NCBI GenBank assembly: GCA_023423695.1
Contig: JAFAFA010000042.1
Span: forward strand, 95,185-159,184
Direction of reading: 5' to 3'
Length of the DNA: 64,000 bases
Origin: Pseudomonadota bacterium
GTDB lineage: Bacteria; Pseudomonadota; Alphaproteobacteria; Azospirillales; Azospirillaceae
Position numbers and translations under genes: made by a program. The notes beneath the pieces were generated by a model. The model was not told the DNA's origin. It ran no database searches and saw only the letters and a program-made list of their open reading frames with translations. This document shows positions 8,680 to 17,098 of the stretch, piece by piece; the first letter of the stretch is position 1; each line of letters begins with the position of its first letter.

Positions 8680-8788
8680 CTTGGTGCTCCTCGGTCGCGT
8701 ATGGATTGGCGATGAGGAGGAAACAGCACTGGCACCGGAACGTCGCGAACATCCGGCAGGGAGGCCGGCACGGAGACCGGCGGCGGTT

Positions 8789-8929
8789 TCAGCCGGTTGG
8801 CGGATCGGTCTCGCGGTCGGTGTCGGCACGGTCCAGGGCGGCATTGATCTGGTCCAGCGTGCGGCCGCAGCCGGTGCAGATGTCGCCGTCGATGGCGCAC
8901 ATGCCCAGACAGTCTGGATCGTCGCTCAT
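8789..8929 (-). CDS. DUF1289 family small Cys-rich protein
   Basis: 46 residues, ATG at 8929, stop at 8789. The translation contains the DUF1289 pattern: C-x3-C-x7-C-x2-C seen as CLGMCAIDGDICTGCGRTLD, followed by QINAALDRA. Members are short proteins with a probable metal-binding four-cysteine cluster and unknown role, common in proteobacteria. It is encoded on the minus strand like its two small neighbours. The match rests on the cysteine spacing and the CGRTLDQI-type ending. Confidence 0.75.
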   Translation of the reverse strand: MSDDPDCLGMCAIDGDICTGCGRTLDQINAALDRADTDRETDPPTG

Positions 8930-9123
8930 GCGGTCGGGCCTTTCCGGCTGGTGGCAAAACGGCTCCATCCCTAGCCGAAACCCATCCGCTCCTCAAGATG
9001 TGTGCTGGGCTGGATGCCACGAGGATACCTACCCCGATATGCATGGCTGCCCTTCGACAGGGCGCTCCGGATTGCGGCGCAAGACCTATGACGCTAAACC
9101 TTCAGCGTAGCCTACTGATTACG

Positions 9124-10290
9124 ATGGTATTCATGCCGACGGCGCTGTTGGTGTCCTGCGCGATGTATCGTTACGGCACGGCACGGATGCCGGCAGCCCT
9201 GAAGGCTGCGGGCTTTCGCGTCTTCGCCATCTGCCCGCAAAATTCCCTGCTGGAGTTCAGCGACAGCATCGAAGGCAGGCACAGCTTTCCGCCGGGCTTA
9301 AGTTCCGAAGACCTGACCGTGATCGCCGCAAGGGCCGCGGCACAGCTTCGGGCCGACATCGTGATCGCCTGCGAGGAACACGCCGTCAGAGTGCTGAATT
9401 CCGCCGACCGGTTGATGGAACGGGTGCCGGTGGACAGTGCCGATGCGCGAAGCCTTCGCATCATCAAGGCGTGGTACGGAGGCCGATGCTGGGAGACGGT
9501 GCGGTCGCAGTGCGTGCAGCATGCCGCCGACGCCGGTATCCGCACGCCACGGCAGATCGTCATCGATCCCGGTCGGACCGGCGTCTCCGATCTGGCCGGT
9601 CTCGGCACGCCGCTGCTGTTGAAGTGGGACTACAGCTCGGCCGGACGCGGGGTTCAACTGGCCGGTTGCCCTCGGGAAGCGCTGGAGCTTGCGGCGCAGG
9701 CCACGGCCGGCCGACGGGAGGACGGCGCCGCAATGCCCGCCGACGGGCGGATCGTCGCGCAGGAGTTCGTCCGGGGACCGGCGGCGTCGGTGTCGTTCTG
9801 CGCGCTGCACGGCCGGATGCTGGAGGGATTCGCCTACACCACGCTCCACCATCAGCCGGAGCCCTTCGGTCCGGCGTCGGTGATCGAGGTGGGAGACCAT
9901 CCCGCACTGATCGACATGGCGCGCCGTGTGGTGGAGATGACCTGCTATTCCGGCTTCGGCGGCATCGACGCGATCCTCCCGGAGGATGGCAGTCCGCCGG
10001 TCTTCCTGGAGTTCAACGCCCGTCCGACCCAGACCAGCCATCTCGGCGGCACGGTGGGGGCCGACCTGTGTCGGGCGATGGCCTGTGCCCTGGAAGGTCG
10101 CCCCTATAGTAGCCCCTATGACGGCAGCGTCGGCCGGAGCGCGGCCATGCCGGTCGCCCTGTTCCCGGCGGAATGGGTCCGCGATCCCGACAGCCGCTAC
10201 CTCAAGTCGGCTTACCACGACGTGCCGTGGAACGAGCGCCGGATGACGGCGGCGATCCTCAGCATCACCCCGCAGCTCCACCCCGCCTGA
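9124..10290 (+). CDS. ATP-grasp domain protein of unknown substrate
   Basis: 388 residues from ATG 9124; the frame is open from 8998 and ATGs at 9088 and 9133 are also possible. None has a clear ribosome binding site. An N-terminal pre-ATP-grasp domain (ALLVSCAMYRYGTARMPAAL) is followed by a central ATP-grasp fold: LLLKWDYSSAGRGVQLAG (nucleotide loop), VAQEFVRGPAASVSFCALHG, and the metal-binding end FGGIDAILPEDGSPPVFLEF then NARPTQTSHLGG. Such enzymes ligate a carboxylate to an amine or thiol using ATP. There are no biosynthetic neighbours to suggest the substrate. It lies within an accessory patch between flgH and dksA. Confidence 0.75.
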   Translation: MVFMPTALLVSCAMYRYGTARMPAALKAAGFRVFAICPQNSLLEFSDSIEGRHSFPPGLSSEDLTVIAARAAAQLRADIVIACEEHAVRVLNSADRLMERVPVDSADARSLRIIKAWYGGRCWETVRSQCVQHAADAGIRTPRQIVIDPGRTGVSDLAGLGTPLLLKWDYSSAGRGVQLAGCPREALELAAQATAGRREDGAAMPADGRIVAQEFVRGPAASVSFCALHGRMLEGFAYTTLHHQPEPFGPASVIEVGDHPALIDMARRVVEMTCYSGFGGIDAILPEDGSPPVFLEFNARPTQTSHLGGTVGADLCRAMACALEGRPYSSPYDGSVGRSAAMPVALFPAEWVRDPDSRYLKSAYHDVPWNERRMTAAILSITPQLHPA

Positions 10291-10294
10291 CGGC

Positions 10295-10513
10295 TCACTC
10301 CGGCGATTGTTCCAGCGACAGGTCGCCGGTTACCTCGTGCGTCAGGCCGATGCCGTCGATGGTCAGGACCACGCGGACGGGCAGCGACGTCACTCCGTTC
10401 AGCCGTCCCTCCGCCTGGGCGCGGCCGACGGCCAGTTCGATTTCCCGCTGGGAGGTCACGCCGACCTGCTTCAGGAACTTGCGCAGGTCGAGGTTGAAGG
10501 TTTCGTTGTCCAT
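10295..10513 (-). CDS. DUF6494 family protein
   Basis: 72 residues from ATG 10513 (MDNETFNLDLRKFLKQVGVT). The segment LRKFLKQVGVTSQREIELAV and the closing beta-type stretch VRVVLTIDGIGLTHEVTGDL match the small DUF6494 family of alphaproteobacteria, whose role is unknown. No signal peptide or membrane helix. Its stop lies only four bases from the stop of the convergent ATP-grasp gene. The in-frame extension to 10603 is not supported. Confidence 0.7.
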   Translation of the reverse strand: MDNETFNLDLRKFLKQVGVTSQREIELAVGRAQAEGRLNGVTSLPVRVVLTIDGIGLTHEVTGDLSLEQSPE

Positions 10514-10730
10514 GGATCGTCCCCCGGAGTCGGAACGGCTATATGCCGTGCCGTTCCGAACCCCGGAAGGCCGGCTTTGGTTCCGACCGGCCGCTGCGCG
10601 CATGGCAAAGGCACCGGCCGGAACGACCGATGCCCGCTTCTCAGAAGCCCGCGACGGCAGCAGTGCGAGCGCAGGGCTTCGCCGCCGGCGACCGGGACCG
10701 GCGGCAGTTGCCCCATGCGGCCGCGGGACG

Positions 10731-11150
10731 TCAGTCGTCGCGCTGGGTCCGTTCCATCCGCTCGTGCCGTTCCTGGGCTTCCAGGCTCAGCGTCGCGATC
10801 GGGCGGGCATCCAGCCGGCGGACGGAGATGGGGTCGCCCGTCTCCTCGCAATAGCCGTAGCTGCCGTCGACGAGGCGCTCCAGCGCCGCGTCGATCTTGG
10901 AGATCAGCTTGCGTTCGCGGTCGCGGGTGCGCAGTTCCAGCGCGCGGTCGGTCTCCGCCGAGGCGCGGTCGGCGATATCCGGTTCCTGGATACCGCCTTC
11001 CTGGAGGCTGTTCAGCGTGCCGGTGGATTCCGCGAGCAGTTCCGCGCGCCAGCGCAGCAGCTTCTGGCGGAAATACTCCCGCATGATCGGGTTCATGAAC
11101 TCCTCGTCTTCCGACGGGGAATAGTTCTGGGGCAGAAGCGGCGACGTCAT
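10731..11150 (-). CDS. dksA: DksA-type RNA polymerase regulator with a reduced zinc site
   Basis: 139 residues from ATG 11150 (MTSPLLPQNYSPSEDEEFMN). The N-terminal coiled coil (REYFRQKLLRWRAELLAEST to DRERKLISKIDAALERL) carries the DxxDxA-like tip EPDIADRASAE. The C-terminal globular part has YGYCEETGDPISVRRLDARP and ATLSLEAQERHER. Only one cysteine of the classical four-cysteine zinc finger remains, as described for DksA of Rhodobacter sphaeroides. DksA binds the polymerase secondary channel and works with ppGpp. It sits beside fliX and flgI, the usual place in alphaproteobacteria. Confidence 0.9.
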   Translation of the reverse strand: MTSPLLPQNYSPSEDEEFMNPIMREYFRQKLLRWRAELLAESTGTLNSLQEGGIQEPDIADRASAETDRALELRTRDRERKLISKIDAALERLVDGSYGYCEETGDPISVRRLDARPIATLSLEAQERHERMERTQRDD

Positions 11151-11339
11151 CCGAAAGCATCCAGCGAAAAAGGGGTGATCCGGGCGGCGCGGAGTATAGG
11201 CACGCCACGTCAGGACCGCAACCCTATGGTTCGCCCCGGAAACGACCAAACAAGCCATTGGAATAAAAAAGAATTGTGACCGTGGCGAATCCGCCGCTCC
11301 AACCCCCGCGCGCAGGGCGGCCGGATGGCCGCCGCCCGG

Positions 11340-11765
11340 TCAGGAGGTGAGCTTCGCCAGTTCCACCTGCGCGCGCAGGTCGATCTCGTCGAGAATTTCG
11401 GCCAGACCGGGGTCGTCGACCTGGGCGCGGCGGGTCTGGACCACCTTGGCCAGATCCACCAGCTTCTGGACCGACAATGTGCCGGACAGCAGGCCGTGCT
11501 GGATTTCCTCCAGCCGGTCAAGCATCTCTTCGGCCCGCATCTTGCCGCGCGACGCACGCGCGGTGGCGTCGTCGGTCGCGTCGACCTCCTGCAAGGCCAG
11601 CACGCCCGAGACCCCGGCCGCCGCGGCGGTGCCGCTGACCCCGTGGGCGGAGCCGGTCTCTCCCACCAGCTGCTTGGAGAACGCGGCGCCGGACGAGCCT
11701 TCGGCCTTCCCGGTGCGGCGAACCGAACCGCTGCCGCGTATGTTTCCGGTGCCTTCGACTTTCAT
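11340..11765 (-). CDS. fliX: Flagellar assembly regulator FliX
   Basis: 141 residues from ATG 11765 (MKVEGTGNIRGSGSVRRTGK). The C-terminal half is helical and typical of FliX: AEEMLDRLEEIQHGLLSGTL then VQKLVDLAKVVQTRRAQVDD. In Caulobacter FliX links basal-body assembly to the sigma-54 activator FlbD; no flbD is seen in this window. It is divergent from flgI, as in Caulobacter. A CtrA-like box with one mismatch lies about 62 bp upstream (11827-11841). A region of low-complexity Ala/Gly/Ser near residues 40-60 probably is flexible. Confidence 0.88.
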   Translation of the reverse strand: MKVEGTGNIRGSGSVRRTGKAEGSSGAAFSKQLVGETGSAHGVSGTAAAAGVSGVLALQEVDATDDATARASRGKMRAEEMLDRLEEIQHGLLSGTLSVQKLVDLAKVVQTRRAQVDDPGLAEILDEIDLRAQVELAKLTS

Positions 11766-11826
11766 GATCCGTGCAACCGTTTGCAGTAAAGGATGCGTAA
11801 ACGCGCGCACTGTAGATGGATCAACC

Positions 11827-11841
11827 TTAACATCCGGTCAA
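11827..11841. promoter_or_regulatory. CtrA-like box upstream of fliX
   Basis: TTAA-CATCCGG-TCAA matches the CtrA consensus TTAA-N7-TTAA with one mismatch. It lies about 62 bp upstream of the fliX start, inside the fliX/flgI divergent region. fliX is a CtrA target in Caulobacter; binding here is inferred. Confidence 0.45.
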
Positions 11842-11945
11842 GGCTTGCCGCAATCGGGCAAAAATTGCCGGGCGGCTGTGACCGAAACGCGTCATATCGC
11901 GGGCGTTTTTCGGGGCAATGACCGAAAGCCGCCGTCCGCCGCCTC

Positions 11946-11961
11946 TGGCACGGCGTTTGTA
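11946..11961 (+). promoter_or_regulatory. Sigma-54 promoter (-24/-12) of flgI operon
   Basis: TGGCACGGCGTTTGTA matches TGGCACG-N4-TTGCA except for T in place of C in the -12 element. It ends 34 bp before the flgI ATG (11996), and an AGGAG ribosome binding site lies in between. Spacing and context (rod and ring genes) support it. Confidence 0.7.
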
Positions 11962-11995
11962 TAGGACCGGGCACGAGTTCAGGAGTGTCCGCGTC

Positions 11996-13138
11996 ATGAT
12001 CCCCACCACCCTTCGCCTTCTGCGCCGCCGCACCGTTCTGGTCGTGCTGACCGCCCTGCTGGCGTTCGGTGTCCAGGCGGCACCGGCAATCGCCGCGTCC
12101 GCCCGCATCAAGGACATCGTCGATGTGGAGGGCGTGCGCGACAACATGCTGATCGGCTATGGGCTGGTGGTGGGCCTGAACGGCACCGGCGACAGCCTGA
12201 ACAACTCGCCCTTCACCGAGCAGAGCCTGACCGGCATGCTGGAACGGATGGGCGTCAACACCCGCGGCACCAACCTGCGCACCAAGAACGTGGCGGCGGT
12301 GATGGTGACGGCGACGCTGGGCGCCTATGCGGCGCAGGGCACACGCATCGACGTCACGGTGTCGGCGATGGGCGACGCCAAGAGCCTGCTGGGCGGCACC
12401 CTGCTGGTCACCCCGATGATCGGCGCCGACGGCGAGGTCTATGCCGTTGCACAGGGACCGATCGCGGTTTCCGGCTTCAGCGCCCAGGGCCAGGGCGCCA
12501 GCGTGACGCGGGGCGTGCCGACCTCCGGCCGCATCTCCTCCGGCGCCATCGTGGAGCGGGAAATCCAGTTCTCGCTGGCCGAACTGCCGGTCCTGCGCCT
12601 CAGCTTGCGCAATCCCGACTTCACCACCGCCCAGCGCGTGGCGACCGCCATCAACATCCAGCTGCGCGGCAACCGCGCCCAGGCGACCGACCCGTCCTCC
12701 GTCCTGATCAACGTGCCGGAGACCCGGCGCGGCGACGTGGTCGGGCTGGTGACGGAGATCGAACAGCTGCGCATCACCCCCGATCAGGTCGCCCGCGTGG
12801 TGGTGGACGAGAAGTCCGGCGTGATCGTGATGGGCGAGAATGTCCGCATCTCCACCGTCGCCATCGCCCAGGGCAACCTGACCATCCGCATCACCGAAAC
12901 CCCGCAGGTCAGCCAGCCCGGCCCCTTCAGCCAGGGCCAAACCGCGGTGGTGCCGCGCACCGACATCCAGGTCGACGACCAGTCCAACAACCGCCTCGCC
13001 GTGATGAATGCCGGGGTGACGCTGCAGGAGTTGGTACAATCCTTGAATGCGCTTGGCGTAGGGCCGCGTGACATGATCGCCATTCTCCAGTCGATCAAGG
13101 CCGCCGGAGCCCTGCAAGCCGAGATCGAGGTGATCTGA
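11996..13138 (+). CDS. flgI: Flagellar P-ring protein FlgI
   Basis: 380 residues from ATG 11996, chosen because AGGAG lies upstream and a Sec signal peptide begins there (hydrophobic VLVVLTALLAFGV, cleavage near AIAASA). FlgI signatures: RIKDIVDVEGVRDNMLIGYG, LVVGLNGTGDSLNN, TEQSLTGMLERMGVN and the C-terminal QELVQSLNALGVGPRDMIAI. It forms the periplasmic ring around the rod, folded by FlgA. It overlaps flgJ by one base (TGATG), so translation is coupled. Confidence 0.97.
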   Translation: MIPTTLRLLRRRTVLVVLTALLAFGVQAAPAIAASARIKDIVDVEGVRDNMLIGYGLVVGLNGTGDSLNNSPFTEQSLTGMLERMGVNTRGTNLRTKNVAAVMVTATLGAYAAQGTRIDVTVSAMGDAKSLLGGTLLVTPMIGADGEVYAVAQGPIAVSGFSAQGQGASVTRGVPTSGRISSGAIVEREIQFSLAELPVLRLSLRNPDFTTAQRVATAINIQLRGNRAQATDPSSVLINVPETRRGDVVGLVTEIEQLRITPDQVARVVVDEKSGVIVMGENVRISTVAIAQGNLTIRITETPQVSQPGPFSQGQTAVVPRTDIQVDDQSNNRLAVMNAGVTLQELVQSLNALGVGPRDMIAILQSIKAAGALQAEIEVI

Positions 13139-13467
13139 TGTCCATGAGCTCCGCCCTTTCCGCCGGTTTCGGCGTGCGCACCCAGGCAAGGATTTCCGAT
13201 CTGGAGGCAAAGGCCGACCCGGCAAAGCTTGCCCAACTGCGCAAGTCGGCCAACGAGTTCGAGAGCCAGTTCATCTCGCAGATGCTGGGCCCGATGTTCG
13301 AGGGGATCGGCACCGACGAGACCTTCGGCGGCGGGCGCGGCGAGGAGATGTTCCGCCCGATGCTGATCGAGCAGTTCGGCAAGCAGATTTCCCAGCGCGG
13401 CGGCTTCGGCATCGCCAATCAGGTTTACGGAGAGCTTCTTCGCGCCCAGGAGGCCAGCCATGGATAA
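13138..13467 (+). CDS. flgJ: Rod-binding protein, FlgJ N-terminal type
   Basis: 109 residues, containing only the rod-binding domain: KLAQLRKSANEFESQFISQM, LGPMFEGIGTDETFGGGRGE and EMFRPMLIEQFGKQI. The muramidase domain of enterobacterial FlgJ is absent, as is common in alphaproteobacteria where a separate lytic enzyme opens the cell wall; no such enzyme gene is seen nearby. The start overlaps the flgI stop by one base and the stop overlaps the next gene by eight bases. Confidence 0.88.
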   Translation: MSMSSALSAGFGVRTQARISDLEAKADPAKLAQLRKSANEFESQFISQMLGPMFEGIGTDETFGGGRGEEMFRPMLIEQFGKQISQRGGFGIANQVYGELLRAQEASHG

Positions 13468-13969
13468 GGTCGACGTCCGTTTCCCCCAGCAGGCCAAGCC
13501 GGCCGCCAACCTGCCGAAGAACGCACAGGAGCGCGCGGTGGCCCTGGTCGAGCTGATGGGCCGCCTGACCGCCCTGCTGGAGCGCGAGGCCGCCGCCGTC
13601 CGCACCCGCCGCCCGGCGAAGGAACTGGCCCAGATCGTCAGGGACAAGCAGCCGATGACGCTTGTCTACGAGGAGATCAGCCGCCTGCTGCGCGTCGACC
13701 GCGAAGGGCTGATCGGCTTGGCACCGGAACTGAAGACGGCGCTGAAGGATGCGACCGCCAGGCTCTATGCCGCCACCGCCGACAACGCCGAGGCCCTGCG
13801 CATCGGCGGCGAGGCCCAGAAGGTGATGGTCGATACCGTGGTCACCGTGATCACCCGCCAGCAGAAGGCGCCCGCGACCGCCTATGCCGCGCATATGGGC
13901 GGCGGCCGCGGCTATTCCCCGCCGCCGAGCGGTCCGCGCACCTCGGCGGCGCTCAACACCCGGCTTTGA
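13460..13969 (+). CDS. FlgN/FlbY-like flagellar protein
   Basis: 169 residues, mostly helical: ERAVALVELMGRLTALLERE, KELAQIVRDKQPMTLVYEEI and a Gly/Pro-rich tail (GGGRGYSPPPSGP). Arrangement and length fit the FlgN-type chaperone family or its alphaproteobacterial relative FlbY, which follows flgI-flgJ in Caulobacter. FlgN proteins hold hook-associated proteins before export. Sequence similarity within this family is low, so the call rests largely on position and helical pattern. Confidence 0.65.
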   Translation: MDKVDVRFPQQAKPAANLPKNAQERAVALVELMGRLTALLEREAAAVRTRRPAKELAQIVRDKQPMTLVYEEISRLLRVDREGLIGLAPELKTALKDATARLYAATADNAEALRIGGEAQKVMVDTVVTVITRQQKAPATAYAAHMGGGRGYSPPPSGPRTSAALNTRL

Positions 13970-14019
13970 ACGACGCTCGCCGACAGCCTTCATCCGTGAC
14001 TGCCGAGCATGTTTCGGAC

Positions 14020-14051
14020 GGCCGCCTCCCGATCGGAGGCGGCCTTTTCTT
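14020..14051 (+). terminator. Intrinsic terminator of flgI-flgJ-flgN
   Basis: A perfect 10-bp stem GGCCGCCTCC / GGAGGCGGCC (14020-14029 and 14035-14044) with a CGATC loop is followed by TTTTCTTT. It lies 50 bp after the flgN-like stop. Confidence 0.9.
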
Positions 14052-14197
14052 TGCGAGCTACGGTGAGCCGGCGGTGTCCGGCCGCCGCGGCAAGAAAGGC
14101 CCCACGGGCGGACGTTTTTGCCGGTCGCGGCCGTGTCATGGGGCCGGAACTGCCGCCCCGCCCCTCTCCCGCAGTACAGCGGCGCCCGTCCGGCAAT

Positions 14198-14213
14198 TGG
14201 CCCACCTGTTGCA
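14198..14213 (+). promoter_or_regulatory. Sigma-54 promoter (-24/-12) of fliK-flgD
   Basis: TGGCCCACCTGTTGCA has the invariant GG and GC dinucleotides with correct spacing and a perfect TTGCA -12 element; two positions of the -24 block differ from TGGCACG. It lies 53 bp upstream of the fliK ATG. Confidence 0.7.
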
Positions 14214-14266
14214 TTGGTCCCGCCGCATCGCCGTCGGTGCGCTCCGCCGTCCTGAGAGGCCGTTCC

Positions 14267-16162
14267 ATGGATATCCAATCGAACAAAATCGCCGCGTCCT
14301 TGTTCGACGGTCTCGCCCAGTCCCAGCAGACACAGGGCACGGGGGAGAAGGATGACCTGTTTTCCAAGATGATGGACCGCATGCTGGCCGACGCCGCCGC
14401 GCGCAAGCGCGAGCAGGCCGCCGATGCCGCCCGCGACTCCGCCAACCAGGCGAAGGAGGCCCGTGACGCCCGCGCGGCCGACGCGCAGCGCAAGGCCCCG
14501 GTCCGGCCGGAGCCCAAGCCCGAACTCGGTCGCGACACCCGCGCCCAGGCCGCGCGCCGGAACGATGCGGATGCCGAGCCCGCCCGGACGCAGGAACCGA
14601 AGGCCGGCAGGACGGACGGCGGTCGCGAGGTCCAGGCCGGACAGGACGACCGCAAGCCGGTCAGGAGCGACAAGCCGAAGGATGCCGCCACGGCCGACGG
14701 CGCCAAATCCGATACCGCCAAGGCCAATAACTCCAAGGCCAATGGGGCGAAGTCCGATGCGGCAAAGACCGTCACGGAAGCCGCCGGCACCGATCAGGCG
14801 CAGCCGGGCGATGGGACGGATGCGGCAGTTGCGGACGCCGGGGCGGCACAGGCGGACATCGATGCGGCGATGGCCGAGGGGGGCGGGACAGGCGACGCGC
14901 CCGCCGAGGATGCCGGGGCGGAAGAGCAGACCGGCGACCAATCCCTGTCCGCCAGCGCGGAAGCGGCGTTGCAGCAGCCGGTCCCGCAGGCGAGTGACCT
15001 GATCCTCGCCGGGTTGACGGCGCCCGGCCAGTCCGCCGCCGGTGCGGCCGGCGATGAAGGCCAGGGCGGCGATGCGGCGGTTGCGGCGGCCGGTGGCGCG
15101 ACGGCCGGTGGCGTCGATCCCGCCGCCCAGTTGGCTGCTCAGCTGGCACAGACACAAGCGACGGGCACCCCGAATGCGGCGCAGGCCGGTGCGGATGCCG
15201 CGGCAAAGAGCGCCGGCGATGCGCAGCCCATGGGCGCAGACGGCACCCGGCAGGCCCAGGCCGCGGCCTTGACCGGGGTCGATGACGGCACCAAAAGCGG
15301 CGAGGACGCGGCGGAGGCGCTGCCGGACGATGACGCCGCCCTGCCCGATCGCTTCGCCGATCTGCTCGCCGCCGCAAAGGCGAAGTCCGGCGAGGCCAAA
15401 CAGGGCGGCAAGCAGGCCGGCACCGATGGCGGCAGCCGGAATGATGCCCAATCCCAGGCCATGCCGCAGCCGGCCGCCGTCGCTCCGGCGGTTCCGCCGG
15501 TCGCGGAAGCGGTTGCCGCGTCGGCCACCGTCAAGGCGACCGGCGCACTGGAGGGACTCGAAGGCGCAGGTGCCGCCGCAGGCGCGGGCCATGCCGCTGC
15601 CGGCGTCCACACCCATCCGGCGCTGGCCGCCATGGAGGGGATGCACGGCGGCATTCCCGGCGGCATTTCCGGCATCGACCAGCCGCAGGCGACCGCGACG
15701 CTGCGCCCGTCGCGCGGCAGCGCCGGCATGCCGATGGGCGTCCATGACCAGATCGCCGTCCACATCAAGAAGCAGGCCGGCGACGAGGTCGACCAGTTCA
15801 CCATCAACCTGCACCCGGCCGAGCTGGGGCGGATCGACATCAAGCTGGACATCGGCGTGGATGGCCGGGTCAGCGCGATGGTGGCGGTGGAAAGAGCCCA
15901 GACTCTCGAACTTCTGCAGCGTGACAGCCGCGGCTTGGAACGCGCCTTGCAAGAGGCTGGACTGCAGACGGACTCCAACAGCCTGAACTTCAGCCTGCGC
16001 GGCGAAGGCAATCCCTTCGGCAATGACGGGCGGGGCGACGGCAAGGGGAACGGAGCGGGCCGGCGCGGCCGCGGCCTCGACGGAAGCGGCGACCAGGACG
16101 CGTCCGAGACCGCCGTCTACACCGCGACGCTCGGCAACGGACGTCTCGACATCCGCGCCTGA
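14267..16162 (+). CDS. fliK: Flagellar hook-length control protein FliK
   Basis: 631 residues from ATG 14267, preceded by GAGAGG; the frame upstream to 14009 crosses a terminator and a promoter and is not coding. The N-terminal 450 or so residues are low-complexity Ala/Asp/Gly/Gln-rich, as expected for the secreted ruler part. The conserved C-terminal FliK domain follows: DQIAVHIKKQAGDEVDQFTI, NLHPAELGRIDIKLDIGVDG, MVAVERAQTLELLQRDSRGL. It measures the hook and switches export specificity through FlhB. It lies upstream of flgD and is longer than E. coli FliK (375 residues). Confidence 0.9.
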   Translation: MDIQSNKIAASLFDGLAQSQQTQGTGEKDDLFSKMMDRMLADAAARKREQAADAARDSANQAKEARDARAADAQRKAPVRPEPKPELGRDTRAQAARRNDADAEPARTQEPKAGRTDGGREVQAGQDDRKPVRSDKPKDAATADGAKSDTAKANNSKANGAKSDAAKTVTEAAGTDQAQPGDGTDAAVADAGAAQADIDAAMAEGGGTGDAPAEDAGAEEQTGDQSLSASAEAALQQPVPQASDLILAGLTAPGQSAAGAAGDEGQGGDAAVAAAGGATAGGVDPAAQLAAQLAQTQATGTPNAAQAGADAAAKSAGDAQPMGADGTRQAQAAALTGVDDGTKSGEDAAEALPDDDAALPDRFADLLAAAKAKSGEAKQGGKQAGTDGGSRNDAQSQAMPQPAAVAPAVPPVAEAVAASATVKATGALEGLEGAGAAAGAGHAAAGVHTHPALAAMEGMHGGIPGGISGIDQPQATATLRPSRGSAGMPMGVHDQIAVHIKKQAGDEVDQFTINLHPAELGRIDIKLDIGVDGRVSAMVAVERAQTLELLQRDSRGLERALQEAGLQTDSNSLNFSLRGEGNPFGNDGRGDGKGNGAGRRGRGLDGSGDQDASETAVYTATLGNGRLDIRA

Positions 16163-16224
16163 CCCCGGCAGCACGCCCGCCGCACTCAAGACACCGGCCG
16201 CAAGAGCCACGAAGGACGACCGCC

Positions 16225-16974
16225 ATGACCACGACCAACACCACCACCGCCCCGACCGTGAACCGGTACGGCACCTATTCGGGCGGCTTGTCGACCGGGT
16301 CGAAGACGGCGGCCGAGACGGCCAAGACCCCGCAGACCGACGCCGACAAGACGGCTTCGGCCACCAAGGGCCTGGGTGACAATTTCCAGACGTTCCTCAC
16401 CATGCTGACCACGCAGATGAAGAACCAGGACCCGCTGAAGCCGCTGGACACCAACGACATGACCAAGCAGCTGGTCGATTTCGCCAATGTCGAGCAGAAC
16501 ATCGGAACCAACAGCCGCCTGGACAAGCTGGTGCAGTTGCAGTCCGCCGGCACCGCCTCCACAAATCTCGCCTATCTTGGGCGGACGGTCGCCTTCGAAG
16601 GCGACAGCTTCCAGTACACCCAGGGCATGACCCAAACCCCGTTGGGCTACGAGCTGGCGACCGCCGCCAAGTCGGTGCGGGTCGACATCCTGGATGCCAA
16701 CGGCAACATCGTCCGCTCCATGAAGGGCGAAACCGGCGCCGGAACCAAGCATGCGGTCAACTGGGACTTCAAGGACAACAACGGCCGCGCCGTTCAGCCG
16801 GGCGCCTATCGGATGAACGTCGCGCCGGTGGCCGAGAACAAGGACGATATCATCAAGGCGACCACCTACACCTTCGGCACCGTCGCCGGCATCGGCAACA
16901 ACAAGGAAGGCGAGACCGTGCTGAACATCGGCGCCAGCGAAGTCCCGCTCTCCAAGCTGACCATGGTTTACTGA
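16225..16974 (+). CDS. flgD: Flagellar hook cap protein FlgD
   Basis: 249 residues. The N-terminal FlgD signature is clear: NFQTFLTMLTTQMKNQDPLK then PLDTNDMTKQLVDFANVEQN. The central part holds the FlgD Ig-like/tudor fold, with LDANGNIVRSMKGETGAGTK and VNWDFKDNNGRAVQPGAYRM. It caps the growing hook and is removed when the hook is complete. It lies 62 bp downstream of fliK in the same operon. Confidence 0.95.
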   Translation: MTTTNTTTAPTVNRYGTYSGGLSTGSKTAAETAKTPQTDADKTASATKGLGDNFQTFLTMLTTQMKNQDPLKPLDTNDMTKQLVDFANVEQNIGTNSRLDKLVQLQSAGTASTNLAYLGRTVAFEGDSFQYTQGMTQTPLGYELATAAKSVRVDILDANGNIVRSMKGETGAGTKHAVNWDFKDNNGRAVQPGAYRMNVAPVAENKDDIIKATTYTFGTVAGIGNNKEGETVLNIGASEVPLSKLTMVY

Positions 16975-17003
16975 CCGGCGTTATTGCCGGGAATTTCCGA
17001 TGG

Positions 17004-17027
17004 GGCGGCCGGCCATCTCCGGCCGCC
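17004..17027 (+). terminator. Hairpin after flgD
   Basis: GGCGGCCGG (17004-17012) and CCGGCCGCC (17019-17027) form a 9-bp stem with a six-base loop, 30 bp after the flgD stop. No T-tract follows, so termination is only possible. Confidence 0.4.
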
Positions 17028-17098
17028 GGACAAGGGCGGCGACCCTGCTGTCCGTTCGGGGTAGGGGTTACCCCTCGATAAAAAGTTAACTCTATCGT

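Noticed and set aside
13271..16210. 979-codon minus-strand frame opposite fliK and flgN
   Set aside because: Low-complexity Ala/Gly/Arg translation across several real genes, a terminator and a promoter; shadow frame.
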